Of a DNA stretch of 64,000 nucleotides, positions 62,239 to 64,000 are shown piece by piece (the stretch's first letter is position 1; each line of letters starts with the position of its first letter). The notes below the pieces were generated by a model. The model had not been told where the DNA came from and did not search any database. It saw nothing but the letters and a program-made list of their open reading frames with translations. The translations under genes were made by a program, and so were the position numbers. The DNA comes from Frigidibacter sp. (GTDB lineage: Bacteria; Pseudomonadota; Alphaproteobacteria; Rhodobacterales; Rhodobacteraceae): positions 248,001 to 312,000 of the forward strand of contig NZ_JAUYTT010000010.1 of assembly GCF_030695035.1 (NCBI RefSeq), read 5' to 3'.

Positions 62239-62604
62239 GGAGGGGGCCGCACGGGAGGCCTATGTCTGGATCTGGCTGCCAGGAGCAACGAGCCCTTCGT
62301 CGCTGGGCGGTTGTGGCAGCAGGGCGACCGCCCGCATTTCACCTATGGTGCCAGCTACCGGCGGCGCAGGGATGCTGTCCCGATCTACTACCCGGAGCTC
62401 CCCCTGCGCAAGGGAGTGATCGAACCGATTGCCGTGCTGTCCATGACGAGCTCCATCCGGGACGGGTCCCCCGATGCCTGGAGGCGGCGCGTCATCATCA
62501 ACAGGCTGACGGGCCGGAAACCCGATGCAGCCGGCGTGCCGGATCTCAGCGAGCTGACCTTCCTGCTGAAGTCGGGCTCTGACCGGATCGGCGCGCTGGA
62601 TTTT
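62225..62604 (+). pseudogene. N-terminal remnant of a second hipA-like toxin, frameshifted and truncated
   Basis: The reading frame starts well (REAYVWIWLPGAT) but loses the frame near 62290. The true continuation is one frame over, EPFVAGRLWQQGDRPHFTYG, then YYPELPLRKGV, VINRLTGRK-like and KSGSDRIGALDF. One missing base between ACG and GAG explains the shift. The HipA-like sequence stops at GALDF (62604), about 130 residues in, where unrelated sequence and an IS3 transposase fragment begin. The toxin is therefore dead. Confidence 0.8.
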
Positions 62605-62725
62605 TGGGCCTCGGCGATGGTCAATGATCCGCGGCAAAGCAACCACTGACGCCTGCCTACGATATCTGCCCGCAAGGGCGGACCGGGAACGAGGCGTCGC
62701 AAGCCATGCTGATCAAGGGAGAGGC

Positions 62726-63166
62726 TCGGGCGAGTACGCTGGCAATGTGCTGGACCTGTTCTCCAGGCGCGTCGTCGGCTGGTCGATGAAGGCGGACCGG
62801 GATGCCACGCTGGTCATGGATGCCCTGATGATGGCCGTGTGGCGGCGCGGAAAAGCGGATGCGCTGCTCCACCATTCGGACCAGGGATCGCAATACACCA
62901 GCGAGCAGTTCCAGCGCCTGCTCCTCGACAACGGCATCACCTGCTCCATGAGCCGGGCCGGCAACGTCTGGGACAACTCGGCGATGGAGAGCTTCTTCTC
63001 ATCGCTGAAGACCGAACGAACGGCCCGCAAGGTCTACCGCACCCGCGATGCAGCCCGTGCCGACGTGTTCGACTACATCGAGCGCTTCTACAATCCGCGG
63101 CGACGCCACTCGAAGCTGGGCTATCTTAGCCCCATGGCGTTCGAGGACCGCGCCATGCAAACCTAA
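62726..63166 (+). mobile_element. IS3-family transposase (OrfB) C-terminal fragment
   Basis: Integrase-core sequence from VLDLFSRRVVGWSMKADRDA through LLHHSDQGSQYTSEQFQRLL (second Asp of DDE), DNSAMESFFSSLK (Glu) and the end FYNPRRRHSKLGYLSPMAFE. The first catalytic Asp and everything before it are missing, so it cannot transpose. The sequence just after the stop (about 63168-63190, GTGTCCACGGAACCGGCAGC) looks like the right end of such an element. It lies at the point where the hipA-like gene is cut. Confidence 0.85.
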
Positions 63167-63469
63167 CCCCGTGTCCACGGAACCGGCAGCAGCCCAGGGC
63201 GGCAGTTTCTGAATGGCTACTGCTTGGAGGGGGTGGAAGGGCATGGCGATTTGGCGGAAGCGTTTCAGGCGGCGCGCGAAACGGTGAAGGCGGCACTAGA
63301 AGGTTGAACAACTTGCACGAAAGGGGCTGTAAGCCGCAGGCGATAACTCAACATAAACTAGAGGAACAGTCGGGGTGAGATCAGTGTCGCAACACTAACC
63401 ATCCATCTTGCGTGGTGATGCCTCTACACCCATAGTTCATGCGATTCTACAAGCGACGGGGTTGGATAG
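63167..63469 (+). other. Element end and C-terminal remnant of an unknown gene
   Basis: After the IS end, the frame to the stop at 63305 reads QFLNGYCLEGVEGHGDLAEA followed by FQAARETVKAALEG. This has the look of the genuine C-terminus of a protein whose front is gone; I cannot name the family. From about 63310 composition turns AT-rich. No promoter or terminator is clear. Confidence 0.45.
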
Positions 63470-63751
63470 ATGTTTAAGATTGAAGGACTAGATGAGTTGC
63501 AACTAGACTTGCAAAGGGCACAGGACGCGCTGAGCGAGCTGGATGGCGAGTTTGGGATTGTTTCTTTCAATCCGGACGATCCATCAAGCATTGATCTTGC
63601 AGTAACGTCAATGGAAAATTTGATTGATAGAAAGGTCGCCGGTTTCGAGGATAACGACCTTGTTGCATCTCTTGTTGAGGAAATGAAAGAAGAATATCGG
63701 CGGATAATTCTAGAGAAAGCGGCCGAATTCAGAATTAAGGGCGATAAATGA
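63470..63751 (+). CDS. Small acidic hypothetical protein
   Basis: 93 residues, acidic, largely helical: FKIEGLDELQLDLQRAQDAL, NPDDPSSIDLAVTSMENLID, LVEEMKEEYRRIILEKAAEF. No recognisable domain, signal or membrane segment. AT-rich compared with the genome. ATG 63470 follows GTTGGAT. It overlaps the next gene by 4 bases (ATGA), so the two are co-translated. It resembles, in size and charge only, the small first genes of phage or defence operons. Confidence 0.7.
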   Translation: MFKIEGLDELQLDLQRAQDALSELDGEFGIVSFNPDDPSSIDLAVTSMENLIDRKVAGFEDNDLVASLVEEMKEEYRRIILEKAAEFRIKGDK

Positions 63752-64000
63752 TTGCTTCCCAAGGCCTATTTAGGCAAATAAACAACACGTTGCTCGACTT
63801 GCAGCAGTCAGACCTCCAGTCGTATCCCGCGCAAGTCAAGAGACTTGGCAGGCTCCTTCAGAACGAGGAACTTCAACCATTTAACTCAGCCTTGACAGAA
63901 AAAGTCAATCTTGACGAATTCATTGCGTCTAGCGAGCGCACGCAAGGCGGAATGGTTGGTAGCGCCGAGCTTGTCTGGCCTGAGGATGATAAACAAATTC
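63748..64000 (+). CDS. Unknown protein, 3'-truncated by the window end
   Basis: 84 codons open to the end of the window: begins MIASQGLFRQINNTLLDLQQ, then VKRLGRLLQNEELQPFNSAL and GGMVGSAELVWPEDDKQI. No family recognised from this part. The start overlaps the preceding stop. AT-rich codon use shared with the preceding gene suggests joint acquisition. The full gene is needed to say more. Confidence 0.65.
   Translation, partial: MIASQGLFRQINNTLLDLQQSDLQSYPAQVKRLGRLLQNEELQPFNSALTEKVNLDEFIASSERTQGGMVGSAELVWPEDDKQI

Overview
The window is high-GC, tightly packed chromosome-type DNA from an alphaproteobacterium, most likely Rhodobacteraceae (Rhodobacter/Gemmobacter/Paracoccus relatives). This rests on gene content and style: ATGA/TGATG start-stop overlaps, an ArsR-ArsC fusion next to arsJ, a glycine-riboswitch-led gcvTHP operon, and a fabI/DUF3141/maoC-pta/ackA operon. 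The genus cannot be fixed from the sequence alone. Two stretches are visibly more AT-rich than the rest, about 42060-43870 and 63310 to the end, and both look acquired.

Layout. 1-5000: 3' end of a HisN-type phosphatase, a marR-VOC pair, 8-oxoguanine deaminase, a stress-type SDR and a small glycine-zipper lipoprotein. 5258-8555: an arsenate-resistance operon (arsR-arsC fusion, GAPDH, ArsJ). 8753-15405: a transglutaminase/DUF2126, circularly permuted ATP-grasp plus alpha-E, and second transglutaminase operon, predicted to make or process peptides; a class I glutamine amidotransferase follows convergently. 16312-36308: a two-domain VOC protein and a divergent MarR regulator precede a long forward run. 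That run holds a molybdenum hydroxylase (FAD subunit plus fused FeS/Mo subunit), a 6-hydroxynicotinate-reductase-like FeS protein, a UPF0280 protein, a DUF1185 protein, a polytopic membrane protein, a complete Liv-type ABC importer, a HyuA/HyuB ATP-dependent hydrolase or carboxylase, a CaiB-type CoA-transferase and an acetylpolyamine-amidohydrolase-like enzyme. I infer an uptake and catabolism pathway for an N-heterocyclic compound, in which the ring is hydroxylated, reduced, opened and activated with CoA.

36415-41010: tandem glycine riboswitch and gcvT-gcvH-gcvP. 41218-41911: a 46-residue basic protein and thioredoxin 2. 41983-43863: tRNA-Ala followed by an AT-rich two-gene module, a ComF-like phosphoribosyltransferase overlapping a DprA/SLOG-core protein. 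It is the best candidate here for an undescribed defence or DNA-processing system. 44019-49527: a GNAT enzyme, tRNA-Arg whose 3' end overlaps an HxlR regulator gene, a QorB-like reductase, a secreted rhodanese with a YeeE/YedE sulfur transporter, and an alpha/beta hydrolase. 49645-56993 (minus): fabI, DUF3141, maoC-pta, ackA and two CoA-transferase subunits, an acyl-phosphate/acyl-CoA operon.

57033-63469: a decayed mobile-element region. It has a replication-type HTH protein, iteron-like repeats, a MobC-like protein, an XRE regulator without a partner, an intact hipBA toxin-antitoxin pair with three evenly spaced operators, a second xre plus frameshifted hipA remnant, and an IS3-family transposase fragment. 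63470-64000: an AT-rich overlapping gene pair of unknown function, the second running off the window.
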